Notes: generated from the letters alone by a model not told the origin. Positions 27,100 to 36,666 are shown, counted from the first letter of the stretch. The stretch: 64,000 nt of DNA from Gemmatimonadota bacterium (GCA_029262115.1 JAJCZZ010000063.1:62001-126000); one strand, 5' to 3'. Program-made: numbers and translations.

Positions 27100-28740
27100 A
27101 TGAAGTGGACTCGCCCGGTGGTTCGCGCCGCCCTGACCGCCGTGATTCTGGCGACCCTGGCCGGAGACGCTTCGGCACAGATGGACGTGACGAATCCCCG
27201 GCGCGCAGACGAGGGAGACGGCCCGCACGAACGGCTCATCCTTCGCGGCGCCACGATCATCGACGGCACCGGGGCCCCGCCCCAGGGTCCGGTGGACATC
27301 GTCGTCGAGAACGACCGGATCGTCGAGATCCGGTCCGTCGGCTTTCCCGGCGTGCCCATCAACGAGCGCAGCCGTCCGGACGGCGCAACCCGTGAGATTG
27401 ATGTTGGGGGGATGTTCGTCATGCCGGGCTTCGTCGACATGCACGTGCACACAGGGGGTGCCGGAAAGGCGCCCCAGGCCGAATACACGTACAAGCTGTG
27501 GATGGGCCACGGGGTCACGACCACCCGCGGTGTGGGACACGGACCGATGATGTGGGCCCTCGGCGAGAAGGCGAAGGCCGCCCGTAACGAGATCGTCGCG
27601 CCGCGCATGGTCGTGTACGTCCGCCCCGGCGAGGCGTGGGATCGTGGTTCGATCGACGCACCCGAAAAGGCGAGGGAGTGGGTCCGGTGGGCCGCCCAGC
27701 AGGAGGTTGACGGGCAGCAGATCGACGGGCTCAAGCTCAGCTCGTTCGACCCGCCTATCATGGAGGCGCTCATCGACGAGGCCCATCAACACGGACTGGG
27801 CACGGTTGCGCACCTGGCGCAGATGGGTGTGTCCCGCATGACGGCGCTGGACGCGGCCGAGGTCGGCCTCGACATGATGACCCACTACTACGGGCTCATG
27901 GAGTCGATGCTCACCGATTACTCGATCCAGGACTGGCCGCTCGACTACAACTACAACGACGAGCAGCACCGGTTCGGACAGGTCGCCCGGCTGTGGAATC
28001 AGAGCGCCGAGCCGGGTTCCGAAGAATGGGACGCCCTGATCGACCGCTTTCTGGAGTTGGACTTCGCCATCGATCCCACGATGACGATCTACGAAGCGAG
28101 TCGGGACGTCATGCGAGCCAGCCGAGCCGAATGGCACGACGAGTACACACTCCCGACGCAGTGGGACTTCTACCAGCCGAGCCGCCGAGCCCATGGATCG
28201 TACTGGTTCTACTGGACCACCGAGGACGAATACCACTGGAAGCGGTTCTACCAGAAGTGGCAGCACTTCCTGAACGACTTCAAGAACCGAGGAGGCGTGG
28301 TCACCACGGGGTCGGACTCGGGCTTCATCTACAAGCTGTACGGCTTCGACTACATCCGCGAGTTGGAGCTCCTCCGGGAAGCCGGCTTCCACCCGCTCGA
28401 GGTCATCCGCTCCGCCACCTACTACGGGGCGCTGCAGATCCACAAGCCCAAGGGGATGGCGGATCGACTCGAGTACGGGATCCTTCGCCCCGGACTCAAA
28501 GCGGACATGGTCGTCGTAGAGGAGAACCCGCTCCAGAACCTGAAGGTACTGTACGGTACCGGTGCGGTGAAGCTGAACGATGTGACCGGCGAAGTGGAGC
28601 GCATCGGCGGCGTGAAGTACACGATCAAGGACGGAATCGTATACGACGCGAAGCAACTCCTTGCCGACGTCCGTGAGATGGTCCGGAAGCAAAAGGCCGA
28701 GCGATCCATCACGCAGGATGCGCCGATGGGCGGGCGGTAG
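27100..28740 (+). CDS. Secreted amidohydrolase-family protein
   Basis: A 546-residue metal-dependent hydrolase with a signal peptide (MKWTRPVVRAALTAVILATL, cleaved at ASA before Gln) after a GGAGGC ribosome site. The imidazolonepropionase/dihydroorotase-like barrel has the metal motif GFVDMHVHTGG, a later His in LGTVAHLAQMG, and the Asp in VTTGSDSGF. The LRPGLKADMVVVEENPLQNL segment is the usual C-terminal composite domain. Substrates of these secreted members are not known; cyclic dipeptides or aryl-dipeptides are candidates given the many peptidases nearby. The class V aminotransferase follows by 33 bp. Confidence 0.9.
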   Translation: MKWTRPVVRAALTAVILATLAGDASAQMDVTNPRRADEGDGPHERLILRGATIIDGTGAPPQGPVDIVVENDRIVEIRSVGFPGVPINERSRPDGATREIDVGGMFVMPGFVDMHVHTGGAGKAPQAEYTYKLWMGHGVTTTRGVGHGPMMWALGEKAKAARNEIVAPRMVVYVRPGEAWDRGSIDAPEKAREWVRWAAQQEVDGQQIDGLKLSSFDPPIMEALIDEAHQHGLGTVAHLAQMGVSRMTALDAAEVGLDMMTHYYGLMESMLTDYSIQDWPLDYNYNDEQHRFGQVARLWNQSAEPGSEEWDALIDRFLELDFAIDPTMTIYEASRDVMRASRAEWHDEYTLPTQWDFYQPSRRAHGSYWFYWTTEDEYHWKRFYQKWQHFLNDFKNRGGVVTTGSDSGFIYKLYGFDYIRELELLREAGFHPLEVIRSATYYGALQIHKPKGMADRLEYGILRPGLKADMVVVEENPLQNLKVLYGTGAVKLNDVTGEVERIGGVKYTIKDGIVYDAKQLLADVREMVRKQKAERSITQDAPMGGR

Positions 28741-28773
28741 ACTGGCCTCCGGCTCCTTCGGCAGCACCCCGAC

Positions 28774-29967
28774 GTGGACGTAGCGGCCCTCCGGGCGGAC
28801 ACGCCGGGGTGCGCCCATCGGGTGCACCTGAACAACGCAGGTTCGTCGCTCATGCCCTTCCCGGTCGTGAGTGCGTTGAAGGATCACATCGACCTCGAAG
28901 CACGCATCGGGGGCTACGAGGCGGCTGCCGAAGCGCGCAGCGCCATTGAGGCGGCCTATAAGGACGTGGCGACCCTCCTCGGGTCGTCCGCCCATCAGGT
29001 GGCGTTCACCGAACACGCCACCGCCTCGTTCGTGGCCGCCCTCTCCTCGGTCCCCTTCTCGAAGGGCGACGTCCTGGTCACCACGCGCAACGACTACATC
29101 TCGAACCAGATCCAGTACCTGGCTCTCGCGCACCGGTTCGGGGTCGAGATCGTGCGCGCTCCAGACTCCGAAGAGGGAGGCGTCGACCTGGACGCCATGG
29201 AAGGGCTGATCCATCGAAGGCGTCCGAAGGTCGTAGCGGTTACGCACGTTCCAACCAACTCCGGGCTCGTTCAGGATGTGGCAGCCATCGGGGCGATGTG
29301 TCGCGCCCGCGACATCCTCTACCTGGTGGACGCATGCCAGTCGGTTGGACAGATGCCGGTCGATCCGGACGCCATCGGATGCGACTTTCTGTCGGCCACC
29401 GCCCGCAAATTTCTCCGGGGGCCGAGGGGCGCGGGCTTCCTGTGGGTGTCCGAGCGGGTGCTCGACCGGAATCTGGAGCCGCTCTTTCCCGACATGAGGG
29501 GCGCCGACTGGGTTGCGGAAGATCTCTACCAACCCGCCCCGACCGCCCGACGCTTCGAGACCTGGGAATTCGCCTGGGCGCTGGTCCTGGCGACGGGAGC
29601 CGCCGCACGGTATGCGAACGCAATCGGACTGGACAAGATCCACGAACGGGTTCAGGGCCTCGCGACCGGTCTACGTACCTCCCTGAGGGGGGTCGACGGC
29701 GCCCGGGTGCTCGACCGGGGGCCCGAGCTGGCCGCGATCGTGAGCATGGCAGTCGACGGCGTCTCGCCCGTCGCGGTGATGGAAGGGCTGAGAAGGCGGA
29801 AGGTGAACACCACCGCCCAGGACGCCTCCGACGCGCTTATCGATTTCGAGCAGAGGGGCGAGACCGGGTCCCTTCGGTTCTCCCCCCACTACTTCAACAC
29901 AGAGGCCGAACTGGAGCAAGCGGTGGAGTCACTACGCGAGGTCCTGAGAGACCAGGCCAGAGTCTGA
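28774..29967 (+). CDS. Class V aminotransferase (cysteine desulfurase/isopenicillin epimerase-like)
   Basis: A 397-residue PLP enzyme. The N-terminus HRVHLNNAGSSLMP, the phosphate-binding TEHATASF, the Asp-containing YLVDACQSVGQMP and the Schiff-base region FLSATARKFLRGPRGAGF (Lys of RKF) are clear. It resembles EgtE or selenocysteine-lyase-like members rather than IscS, because the active-site Cys loop of desulfurases is not evident. The GTG start is close to the upstream stop, so it probably shares a transcript with the amidohydrolase. The substrate is not determined. Confidence 0.88.
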   Translation: MDVAALRADTPGCAHRVHLNNAGSSLMPFPVVSALKDHIDLEARIGGYEAAAEARSAIEAAYKDVATLLGSSAHQVAFTEHATASFVAALSSVPFSKGDVLVTTRNDYISNQIQYLALAHRFGVEIVRAPDSEEGGVDLDAMEGLIHRRRPKVVAVTHVPTNSGLVQDVAAIGAMCRARDILYLVDACQSVGQMPVDPDAIGCDFLSATARKFLRGPRGAGFLWVSERVLDRNLEPLFPDMRGADWVAEDLYQPAPTARRFETWEFAWALVLATGAAARYANAIGLDKIHERVQGLATGLRTSLRGVDGARVLDRGPELAAIVSMAVDGVSPVAVMEGLRRRKVNTTAQDASDALIDFEQRGETGSLRFSPHYFNTEAELEQAVESLREVLRDQARV

Positions 29968-30040
29968 AGGCATCGGCCCGCACCCGTTGAAGAAGTCCCG
30001 TGCCCCTACCGTAGTACGGCACACACGTGAAGGAGACCCG

Positions 30041-30607
30041 TTGCAGCCGGACCTGGAAAGAGAGCTGATTCGCAAATGCAAGGCCGGGGATTCCCGGTTC
30101 TACGAGCCCCTCGTTCGCGCTTACGAACCGTCCGGGCTCCGTCTGGCGTTGGCGATGATGGGAAACCGCGAAGATGCCCGTGACGCGCTTCAAGACGCCT
30201 TCGTGAAGACCTATCAGGCCCTCAACCGATTCGACCTACGTAGACCGTTCGGGCCCTGGTTCTTCCAGATCCTGCGCAATCAATGCCGCGACCGCCTACG
30301 GAGCCGACAGGCCCGCTTCAAGGTGGAAGCGCTGGACGAACGGCTCGAAGCGCGACCCGCAGATCGGGAAAAGGGCCCTGAACGGCTCCGGGAGCGGTCG
30401 GCCGCCAAAGAGGTGCTGTGGCAAGCGCTGGAGCAGATCGGTGAAGATCACCGTGAAGTAATCGTATTGAAGGAACTACAGGGATTCCGCTACCACGAGA
30501 TCGCGCAGATTCTGGACGTTCCGGAAGGCACCGTCGCCAGTCGGTTGTTCCACGCGCGCAAGGCATTGAAGGACCAGTTGGAAAAGCTCGGCGTCACCTA
30601 TCCGTAG
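30041..30607 (+). CDS. ECF RNA polymerase sigma factor (RpoE-like)
   Basis: A 188-residue sigma-70 family ECF factor. Region 2 is RDALQDAFVKTYQALNRFD with FGPWFFQILRNQCRD, and region 4 is HREVIVLKELQGFRYHEI followed by GTVASRLFHARKALK. I place the start at the TTG at 30041 because AAGGAG (30030-30035) is well spaced; a further upstream TTG at 29987 has no site. It is followed by its likely anti-sigma factor after 11 bp and then by a YbjQ protein, forming a three-gene operon. Confidence 0.92.
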   Translation: MQPDLERELIRKCKAGDSRFYEPLVRAYEPSGLRLALAMMGNREDARDALQDAFVKTYQALNRFDLRRPFGPWFFQILRNQCRDRLRSRQARFKVEALDERLEARPADREKGPERLRERSAAKEVLWQALEQIGEDHREVIVLKELQGFRYHEIAQILDVPEGTVASRLFHARKALKDQLEKLGVTYP

Positions 30608-30618
30608 AGAATCTCCCA

Positions 30619-31044
30619 ATGACTGACCCCATCACCCGCGATGAGCTGATGCTCTACCTCGACGGCGAGCTGCCGCCGGAGGAGCGGGGGCGAGTGGACG
30701 CCGCGCTCGAGCGGTCCACTGAACTCCAGCGGGAGCTCGCCGTGTTCCGTTCGATGAAGGGTGATGTGCAGGGCCTCGATCTGCATCAGTCCGACTACAA
30801 CCGCTCGGTCTGGGATGACGTGAACACTCGGTTGACCCGGCCGGTCGGCTGGGTGCTCGTCGTCGTCGGGGTGCTCGTGTGGAGCCTCTACGGCACCTAC
30901 CTCTTCGCCACCGGACCGTCCGACGTCTGGGAGAAGCTCGCCACCGGCGCCATCGCCATCGGCATTCTGCTTCTCCTGGCCAGCGTGATCTTCGAGCGGT
31001 ACCGGGAATGGCTCACCGATCCTTATCGGGACGTCTATCGATGA
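30619..31044 (+). CDS. Putative membrane anti-sigma factor
   Basis: A 141-residue protein. The N-terminal part (DELMLYLDGELPPEERGRVD) matches the beginning of zinc-finger anti-sigma domains, but the usual His and Cys ligands are absent, so it would be a zinc-less variant. Two transmembrane helices (about 75-97 and 105-125) end in a short charged tail. Position directly after the sigma gene and before YbjQ, with overlap at 31041-31044, supports the role; the target sigma is presumed to be the 30041 product. Confidence 0.75.
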   Translation: MTDPITRDELMLYLDGELPPEERGRVDAALERSTELQRELAVFRSMKGDVQGLDLHQSDYNRSVWDDVNTRLTRPVGWVLVVVGVLVWSLYGTYLFATGPSDVWEKLATGAIAIGILLLLASVIFERYREWLTDPYRDVYR

Positions 31045-31367
31045 TCGTGGTCACCACTCCCACCATCGCCGGAATGCGGGTGACTCAGTCGCTCGGCCTG
31101 GTGCGTGGCAATTCGATTCGTGCGCGCCACCTCGGCAAGGACGTGCAGGCGTTCCTCCGCAACCTTGCCGGCGGCGAGATCCGCGAGTACACCAAGATGA
31201 TGGCCGAGGCGCGAGAGCAGGCGATCGATCGGATGATTGAGGAGGCTGAGTGCCTGAACGCTGACGCGGTCGTCTCGGTTCGCTTTCAGACGGCCGAGGT
31301 CATGTCCGGTGCCGCAGAGATGCTGTGCTACGGCACCGCGGTGCGCTGCAAACGAGAAGAATCCTAG
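31041..31367 (+). CDS. YbjQ-family protein (UPF0145)
   Basis: A 108-residue protein of the YbjQ/heavy-metal-binding-domain family. The typical start is VTTPTIAGMRVTQSLGLVRG, the middle AREQAIDRMIEEAECLNADA and the end ADAVVSVRFQTAEV followed by CYGTAV. These form pentameric barrels of unknown function. The ATG overlaps the stop of the anti-sigma gene (ATGA), fixing the start and tying this protein to the sigma operon. Confidence 0.88.
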   Translation: MIVVTTPTIAGMRVTQSLGLVRGNSIRARHLGKDVQAFLRNLAGGEIREYTKMMAEAREQAIDRMIEEAECLNADAVVSVRFQTAEVMSGAAEMLCYGTAVRCKREES

Positions 31368-31441
31368 AGCACCCCTCTCCACGGAGCGGAGGCGCCGGCC
31401 CGCCCCGCAGTAGGGCAGGATGCGCGTGCGCTTGCTGAGGG

Positions 31442-31470
31442 GGACGGTGCGCAGCACCTTCGCACTGTCC
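31442..31470 (+). terminator. Strong hairpin downstream of the sigma operon
   Basis: GGACGGTGCG and CGCACTGTCC form a 10-bp stem (one G-T pair) with a 9-base loop, extendable by three pairs on the outside. It lies between the YbjQ stop and the next start. No thymine run follows, so it may be a terminator, an mRNA-stability hairpin or a leader structure of the next gene. Confidence 0.4.
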
Positions 31471-31502
31471 TCCCCAGGGACCCCTCATCGCCCCCTCGAA
31501 CG

Positions 31503-32279
31503 TTGGCGTTACTTGCCGTTTTTCAGCCCGATCAACGGATCGCCGCGCGTTTGACCCAGGCGCTGATCCGCGAGCACCGTATTGCTCATCCGAAAAGCTG
31601 GTCGGACCTCGAGCGGATGTTGTCGACCGCCGGGGCGGACGGATGCATCGTCGACGCCGATTATCCTTCGCGTGAGGAGGCTCTCACGCATGTGCGGCGA
31701 ATTCGAAGTGCGCATCCCGGTCTTGCCATCGTCGTGGTCGCCGACCTCGAGGCAGGAGACGCATGGGCGTTCAGGCTTGGGGAGAACGGGGTGGACGGCC
31801 TGCTTCCCAGTTTCGGGAAAGCGGGCGAACGGTCGACACGCGGAGCCGTCGCGGCTGCGCTCGACTCGGCCCGTGCCGGGCAGGTCGCCCGGGTGCTGGA
31901 GGGTCGCCTTGACTCTCACGCGCTCATGGCCGTCGTATGGGCCTTCGAGAACGCGCGACAGCGTCCAACCGTCGGGAACTTCGCCACCGCCATGACCAGG
32001 ACCTCGCGGGGGCTTCGGCAACTGCTGCAGAAGTCGGGTCTACCCCACCCGAGCCGACTCCTTCTCTGGGGTCGGCTCCTTCATGCCGCCGCGCGCCTGG
32101 AGCGGGACCGTTGTACCGTTGAGGAGGCCGCACTCGCGCTCCAGTACTCCACGGGTCAGGCGCTCGCGCGCGCGATGAAGCGCGAGACGGGCTTGAGGCC
32201 GGGAGAAGTCGTGCAACGGGGAGGGCTGGCCGCGGTGCTCACGATCCTGTTTCCTCGTACTCGGAATTCCGCCTTCTGA
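31503..32279 (+). CDS. Receiver-like protein with AraC-type HTH
   Basis: A 258-residue protein with a TTG start. The N-terminal half looks like a receiver domain (ADGCIVDADYPSREEALTHV, with an aspartate in the expected place, then LAIVVVADL), but the conserved lysine near FGKAG is uncertain. The C-terminal half (about 165-240) is a single or double AraC-like helix-turn-helix (DRCTVEEAALALQYSTGQAL, ARAMKRETGLRPGEVVQRG). It may regulate the following genes; dacB starts two bases after its stop. No partner kinase is adjacent. Confidence 0.7.
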   Translation: MALLAVFQPDQRIAARLTQALIREHRIAHPKSWSDLERMLSTAGADGCIVDADYPSREEALTHVRRIRSAHPGLAIVVVADLEAGDAWAFRLGENGVDGLLPSFGKAGERSTRGAVAAALDSARAGQVARVLEGRLDSHALMAVVWAFENARQRPTVGNFATAMTRTSRGLRQLLQKSGLPHPSRLLLWGRLLHAAARLERDRCTVEEAALALQYSTGQALARAMKRETGLRPGEVVQRGGLAAVLTILFPRTRNSAF

Positions 32280-32281
32280 TT

Positions 32282-33763
32282 ATGCTGCGAAGACGTCCCT
32301 CGAAATGGCTCGGCATCGCCCTGGTATCGGGTGGCTGCGCCTCGGCCGGCACCGGGCGGCCCGCGGCGTCGCCAGTTGATGCTGTCCTGGATACGCAGCC
32401 TCTGGACCAGGTCTCGTTCGGCGTGCTCGCGGTGGACGCCGAAACGGGAGCCGTTCTGTATGAGCGGAACGCCCACAGGAAGTTCATTCCGGCTTCCAAC
32501 CAGAAGGTGCTCGTCACCGCCGCGGCTCTTTCGCTCCTCGGGCCGGACTACCGGTGGGAAACGGGACTTTGGGCCATCGGGCCGGTTCAGGGTGATGTCC
32601 TCGACGGAAACCTCGTGCTGATCGGATCGGGCGACCCGACGCTTTCCAGTCGCTACCACGAGTCAGGACCGGCCGCACTCGCCACCCTGGCTGACCAGGT
32701 CGGCGCTTCCGGGATCCGCGAGGTCACGGGCGAGTTGGTCGTTGACGCGTCCGCCTGGGACTCGACCACCATCGGAAACAGTTGGGAGGTGGCGGACCTG
32801 CCGTATCGCTACGCGGCCACCGGAGGCACGTTCGCGATCGATGAGGGTGAGCTTCAGGTCGTTGTCCGGGGGACGATGACTCCCGGGAACGCTCCAGCGG
32901 TTTCGTGGTCGCCGCTCGGGGAAGACGGGTTCGTCCATTCGCGCCTCACCACCGTCCACCGGGATTCGACGACCCGCGTGCGCGCTTCCTACCTGCCCGA
33001 GACCCGCCGCATCGAGCTCGTTGGACGGGTCGCCGCGGGCGCCACGGACACGGTCACGTTCGCGCAGCGCGACCCCGTTCGTCAGGCCACCGCATCGCTC
33101 CATCGAACGCTTCGTCGGGACGGGATCCGGATCGGTGGAGGCGCGCGAGTCGTGTGGGATTCGACCTCCGAGATCGCCAATGGCTGTCGGGCGGGTGGGG
33201 TGCCATCCTGCCCCACCACGCGCCGGGTCGCCTCACTCACGTCGCCCCCGCTCTCGGAAGTCATCGAGGGGATCCTGGAGCCCAGTCAGAACTGGATGAC
33301 GGAGCAGCTCGTTCGGACGCTCGGAGCGGAACGCGGTGAGGTGGGGAGCTGGTCGGAGGGGCTTGGCACGATCGTCTCGTTTTTGCGAGACGAGGTCGGT
33401 GTCGACTCGCTGGACGTAGCACCGCGCGACGGATCGGGCCTGTCTGCTTACAACCTCGTGACGCCGCGGGCCCTGGTCGCCATTTTGGCGTACATGCGGT
33501 CCGGACCGCACGCCGACCTCTATCGTGAAGCAATGGCCGAGCCGTTCGAGGATGGGTCGACCCTGTCCAGGCGCCTGGAAGGGTTCGAGGGCCGGGTGTA
33601 TGCCAAGACCGGAACGATCTCCAACGTGAACTCTCTTTCGGGGTATCTCGTAGGGGATGATGGAAGGGAGATCATCTTTTCGATTCTCTCCAACGGGTCC
33701 GGGCTTCCCTCCGCCACTGTGCGGGGAGCCCTCGACGACGTGGTGAGGGTCCTGAGCAGGTAG
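32282..33763 (+). CDS. dacB: D-alanyl-D-alanine carboxypeptidase/endopeptidase (PBP4 type)
   Basis: A 493-residue class C low-molecular-weight penicillin-binding protein. The SxxK motif is ASNQK with Ser72 and Lys75, the S-x-x-N region is DGSGLSAYNL, and the KTG motif is YAKTGTI near 442. The insert domain between the first two motifs is typical of PBP4. The N-terminus is hydrophobic with a Cys at position 19 in VSGGC, so it may be a lipoprotein, though the lipobox is poor. It cuts D-Ala-D-Ala bonds or cross-links of peptidoglycan. The upstream regulator ends two bases before it and the M28 peptidase begins nine bases after. Confidence 0.92.
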   Translation: MLRRRPSKWLGIALVSGGCASAGTGRPAASPVDAVLDTQPLDQVSFGVLAVDAETGAVLYERNAHRKFIPASNQKVLVTAAALSLLGPDYRWETGLWAIGPVQGDVLDGNLVLIGSGDPTLSSRYHESGPAALATLADQVGASGIREVTGELVVDASAWDSTTIGNSWEVADLPYRYAATGGTFAIDEGELQVVVRGTMTPGNAPAVSWSPLGEDGFVHSRLTTVHRDSTTRVRASYLPETRRIELVGRVAAGATDTVTFAQRDPVRQATASLHRTLRRDGIRIGGGARVVWDSTSEIANGCRAGGVPSCPTTRRVASLTSPPLSEVIEGILEPSQNWMTEQLVRTLGAERGEVGSWSEGLGTIVSFLRDEVGVDSLDVAPRDGSGLSAYNLVTPRALVAILAYMRSGPHADLYREAMAEPFEDGSTLSRRLEGFEGRVYAKTGTISNVNSLSGYLVGDDGREIIFSILSNGSGLPSATVRGALDDVVRVLSR

Positions 33764-33771
33764 ATTACAGC

Positions 33772-36666
33772 ATGAAAGACGACAACTCGGTTCCGGATCT
33801 GCCGTCGGACGACGAACTCGGAATCACAGAGGACGACATCAAGGCGTGGGAGGCCGAGCAGGCCGGCGACACCCCGCCGGCTTCCGTCACCGCCGTCGAG
33901 GAGCAGGATCCCCTTGGCGAGACAACCGACCCGCCAAAGGTTCCACCGGGAGCGGCGGAGCCACCGAAAGCACCGGCGGCTCCTGCGCCCGCAGGCGGGT
34001 TCCGCGGGCCGATCACCCTTGGAGTCCTCTTCTTGATCGCGGTGCTCTCACTCGGATGGCGGGCCATGCCTTCGCCCGTACCGGCGAACGCACCGGCCGA
34101 CGAGTTCTCTTCGTCGCGGGCCATGGCGAACCTCGTGGAGGTCGCGCGCGAGGCGCATCCGCCTGGATCGCCTGAACACGACCGGGTTCGTGACTACCTC
34201 GTCCGTCGGCTTCAGAGCATGGGAGTCGAGCCGACCATTCAGGAGACGACCTCGATGTTGCGTGGGGGCGAGCTGCTTCGCGCCGCAACGGTCCGCAACA
34301 TTGTCGCGCGCGTGCCGGGCACGGCATCAACCGGCGCGATCCTGGTGACCGCCCATTACGACAGTCGGGAGCTGTCGCGCGGTGCCGGCGACGACGGCGT
34401 GGGCGTCGTCACCATCCTGGAGACCATACGGGCACTTCAGGGAAGTCCGCTCCGCAACGATCTGATCATTCTCATCACGGATGCGGAAGAACTCGGCCTG
34501 CTAGGGGCGCGCGCATTCGTCGATCAGCACCCGCTCATGCAGGAGGTAACGCTCGCGATTTCGATCGAAATGCGCGGCGGCGGTGGCCCGTCGATCATGT
34601 TCGAGACCGGCTCCGACGGCGGCTGGATGGTCGAACGGTATGCGGCATCCGCCAGCGCTCCGGTAGCCAATTCGCTGACCGCCGACGTGTACCGCCGGCT
34701 GCCCAACGACACCGACTTCACGCCGTTCCGTGACGCGGGCGTCCAGGGGCTGAACTTCGCGGGCATCGGCCGGGCCAACATCTATCACCAGGCGTACGAC
34801 GCCCCGGAAAACGTCTCCGAAGCCACCATCCAGCACCACGGCGACCAGCTTCTTTCCGTCCTTCAGCTCGTGGGCAACGAAGAACTCGGAGTGGTGGACG
34901 CCCCGGACCTCGTCTACTTCAGCGTACCCTTCTTCGGGCTCGCCACCTATCCCGGGTCGTGGGCGTTCCCCCTCGGCATGCTCGTGGCGCTATTCGCCGT
35001 GGCTGCGGTGCTTTCCGCGATGGCACGGGGCGCGCGGATCTCAGGCATTTTGGTCGGTTTCGGTATCTCGATCGTCATTGGCGCGTTGACGTACGGGGCC
35101 GGGCTGGGATTGATGGCGTGGCTCCCCCGCTTCCACCCGGAGATGGGCGCGCTTCACGCAGGGGCCTTCCACTCCGAAGGGTGGTACGTGCTCGCGTTGC
35201 TGGGACTGGTCTTCTTCCTGGTCACGGGGCTTTTCGGGATCGCTCGCGGGCGCTTCGGGCTCGGGGAACTCGGGCTGGGCGCGGCTGTGATCCCGGTTGC
35301 AGCCGCCCTCGCCGCGACCTTCGCTGTGCCGCTCGGAGCGATGAACCTTCAGTGGCCCGTGATGGCCGGACTGATGTCCGTGGCGGTCCTGTCGGGTGTC
35401 GGCCCGGGCCAGCGACCCGGTATCCTCACCTGGCTCGTGTCAATCATTCTTGCGATTCCTGCAGTGATCTTCCTGGCTCCGGTGATCGAGCTGCTTTGGG
35501 TCGCCCTCAGTCTGGACGTTGCCGGCGCCCTCGGCGTCCTCGTCGCCATCGGGTTCTTCATCGTCTTGCCGGTGCTGGACGTGATGCGAGAGCCCAATCG
35601 CTGGTGGGCGCCCGTGCTCGGCCTGGCCGCTCTCGCAGCGTTCATCGGGGTCGGGATCGTGGCGGCCCGCCCTTCGGATGAGCGCCCAACCCCCAGCACG
35701 TTGGTCTACGCGCTCGACCGGGAAACCGGCCAGGCCGTGTGGGGCACTCAACCGGTCTTCGGAGACGACGCGGAGGCGGATCCCGCGCGGGCTTGGGCGG
35801 TCAATCGCGCCGGCAACGACTTTGGTGAGGCCCAGCCGATGGACGCGTTCCATCCGTATTCCGCCGACCTGCTCACTGCACCCGCGACCGCGTATCCGGT
35901 GCCACCCTTTGCGGCCGTGGTCACGGCCGTGTCGACCGGCCCCTTGCCTCCGCCTCGGAGCGGAATGGGCGCACCGGCCGCCGGAGACTCGAGTGGGACG
36001 GGCGGGCAGGCGCTCGACACCCAGGCCGCTGGGCCGTCTCAGGCGGTGCGTCGCACGGTTCGTGTGGGGCTCCGGTCCGCGCTGGGGGCGGAAGTGATGA
36101 CCGTCTGGCTTCCGGACGGAGCGAGTTCGACCGTCGTGGCCGTGAACGGGCACCCGATCGATGCCGCCTTCGTCCGCGACGGCGCGGCCGCGCAGCCCAG
36201 GATCATCGAGCACTGGGGTCGTCCGGACTCGATGGTCTACGTGGACTTCCAGGTTCCGCCGACCGCCACGGAGCTCATGATGGACGTGGTGGAGCAGAAG
36301 TACCGCGGAGATGGCATCGTGCCGGCGGGGACCTTCGACCGGCCACCCGGGCTCGCACCCAACGTCCGGCTGAACAGCGACCGCGCCTGGATCCGCACCC
36401 CGGTCCGGTTGAGGCTCACTCCCGGTGCGACCAATGCCTGGTCGCCCGCGACCGCGGCGGACACTCTCGACGGCGTGGCCCCGGTGCTCGAAAGCCCCGA
36501 CACCGTGGGAGCCCCCAGCGACAGCGGGCTCGAACTTCCCGTAACGGACTCGACCGCGGCGCCGGTTCTGGCCCCGGATGCGTTGATCCCGGACACGTTG
36601 ATCTCCGATACGTTGATCTCCGATACCATCCCGGCCGCCCAGCCACCGCAGGCCGATCGTCGGTGA
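33772..36666 (+). CDS. Membrane-anchored M28-family metallopeptidase
   Basis: A 964-residue protein. A disordered Pro/Ala-rich acidic N-terminus leads to a transmembrane helix near 80-100, then an M28 domain. The metal ligands are in VTAHYDSRE (His195), GAGDDGVG, and ILITDAEELGLLG; a later His is in IYHQAYDAPE. About eight further helices span residues 390-640, and a beta-rich extracytoplasmic tail follows. The plan resembles ERMP1/Fxna-type peptidases. The last 40 residues include a LIPDT-LISDT-LISDT repeat. The next gene overlaps by four bases. Peptides are the probable substrate. Confidence 0.88.
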   Translation: MKDDNSVPDLPSDDELGITEDDIKAWEAEQAGDTPPASVTAVEEQDPLGETTDPPKVPPGAAEPPKAPAAPAPAGGFRGPITLGVLFLIAVLSLGWRAMPSPVPANAPADEFSSSRAMANLVEVAREAHPPGSPEHDRVRDYLVRRLQSMGVEPTIQETTSMLRGGELLRAATVRNIVARVPGTASTGAILVTAHYDSRELSRGAGDDGVGVVTILETIRALQGSPLRNDLIILITDAEELGLLGARAFVDQHPLMQEVTLAISIEMRGGGGPSIMFETGSDGGWMVERYAASASAPVANSLTADVYRRLPNDTDFTPFRDAGVQGLNFAGIGRANIYHQAYDAPENVSEATIQHHGDQLLSVLQLVGNEELGVVDAPDLVYFSVPFFGLATYPGSWAFPLGMLVALFAVAAVLSAMARGARISGILVGFGISIVIGALTYGAGLGLMAWLPRFHPEMGALHAGAFHSEGWYVLALLGLVFFLVTGLFGIARGRFGLGELGLGAAVIPVAAALAATFAVPLGAMNLQWPVMAGLMSVAVLSGVGPGQRPGILTWLVSIILAIPAVIFLAPVIELLWVALSLDVAGALGVLVAIGFFIVLPVLDVMREPNRWWAPVLGLAALAAFIGVGIVAARPSDERPTPSTLVYALDRETGQAVWGTQPVFGDDAEADPARAWAVNRAGNDFGEAQPMDAFHPYSADLLTAPATAYPVPPFAAVVTAVSTGPLPPPRSGMGAPAAGDSSGTGGQALDTQAAGPSQAVRRTVRVGLRSALGAEVMTVWLPDGASSTVVAVNGHPIDAAFVRDGAAAQPRIIEHWGRPDSMVYVDFQVPPTATELMMDVVEQKYRGDGIVPAGTFDRPPGLAPNVRLNSDRAWIRTPVRLRLTPGATNAWSPATAADTLDGVAPVLESPDTVGAPSDSGLELPVTDSTAAPVLAPDALIPDTLISDTLISDTIPAAQPPQADRR
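36583..36627 (+). repeat. Three 15-bp tandem units in the M28 peptidase gene
   Basis: TTGATCCCGGACACG, TTGATCTCCGATACG and TTGATCTCCGATACC lie head to tail and encode LIPDT/LISDT/LISDT. The last two are identical except for the final base. Confidence 0.85.

Noticed and set aside
27061-29643. 860-codon open frame on the minus strand opposite the amidohydrolase and aminotransferase
   Set aside because: Both plus-strand genes have clear motifs across their lengths. The antisense frame is His/Arg/Val/Asp-rich, as expected for the complement of GC-rich coding DNA.
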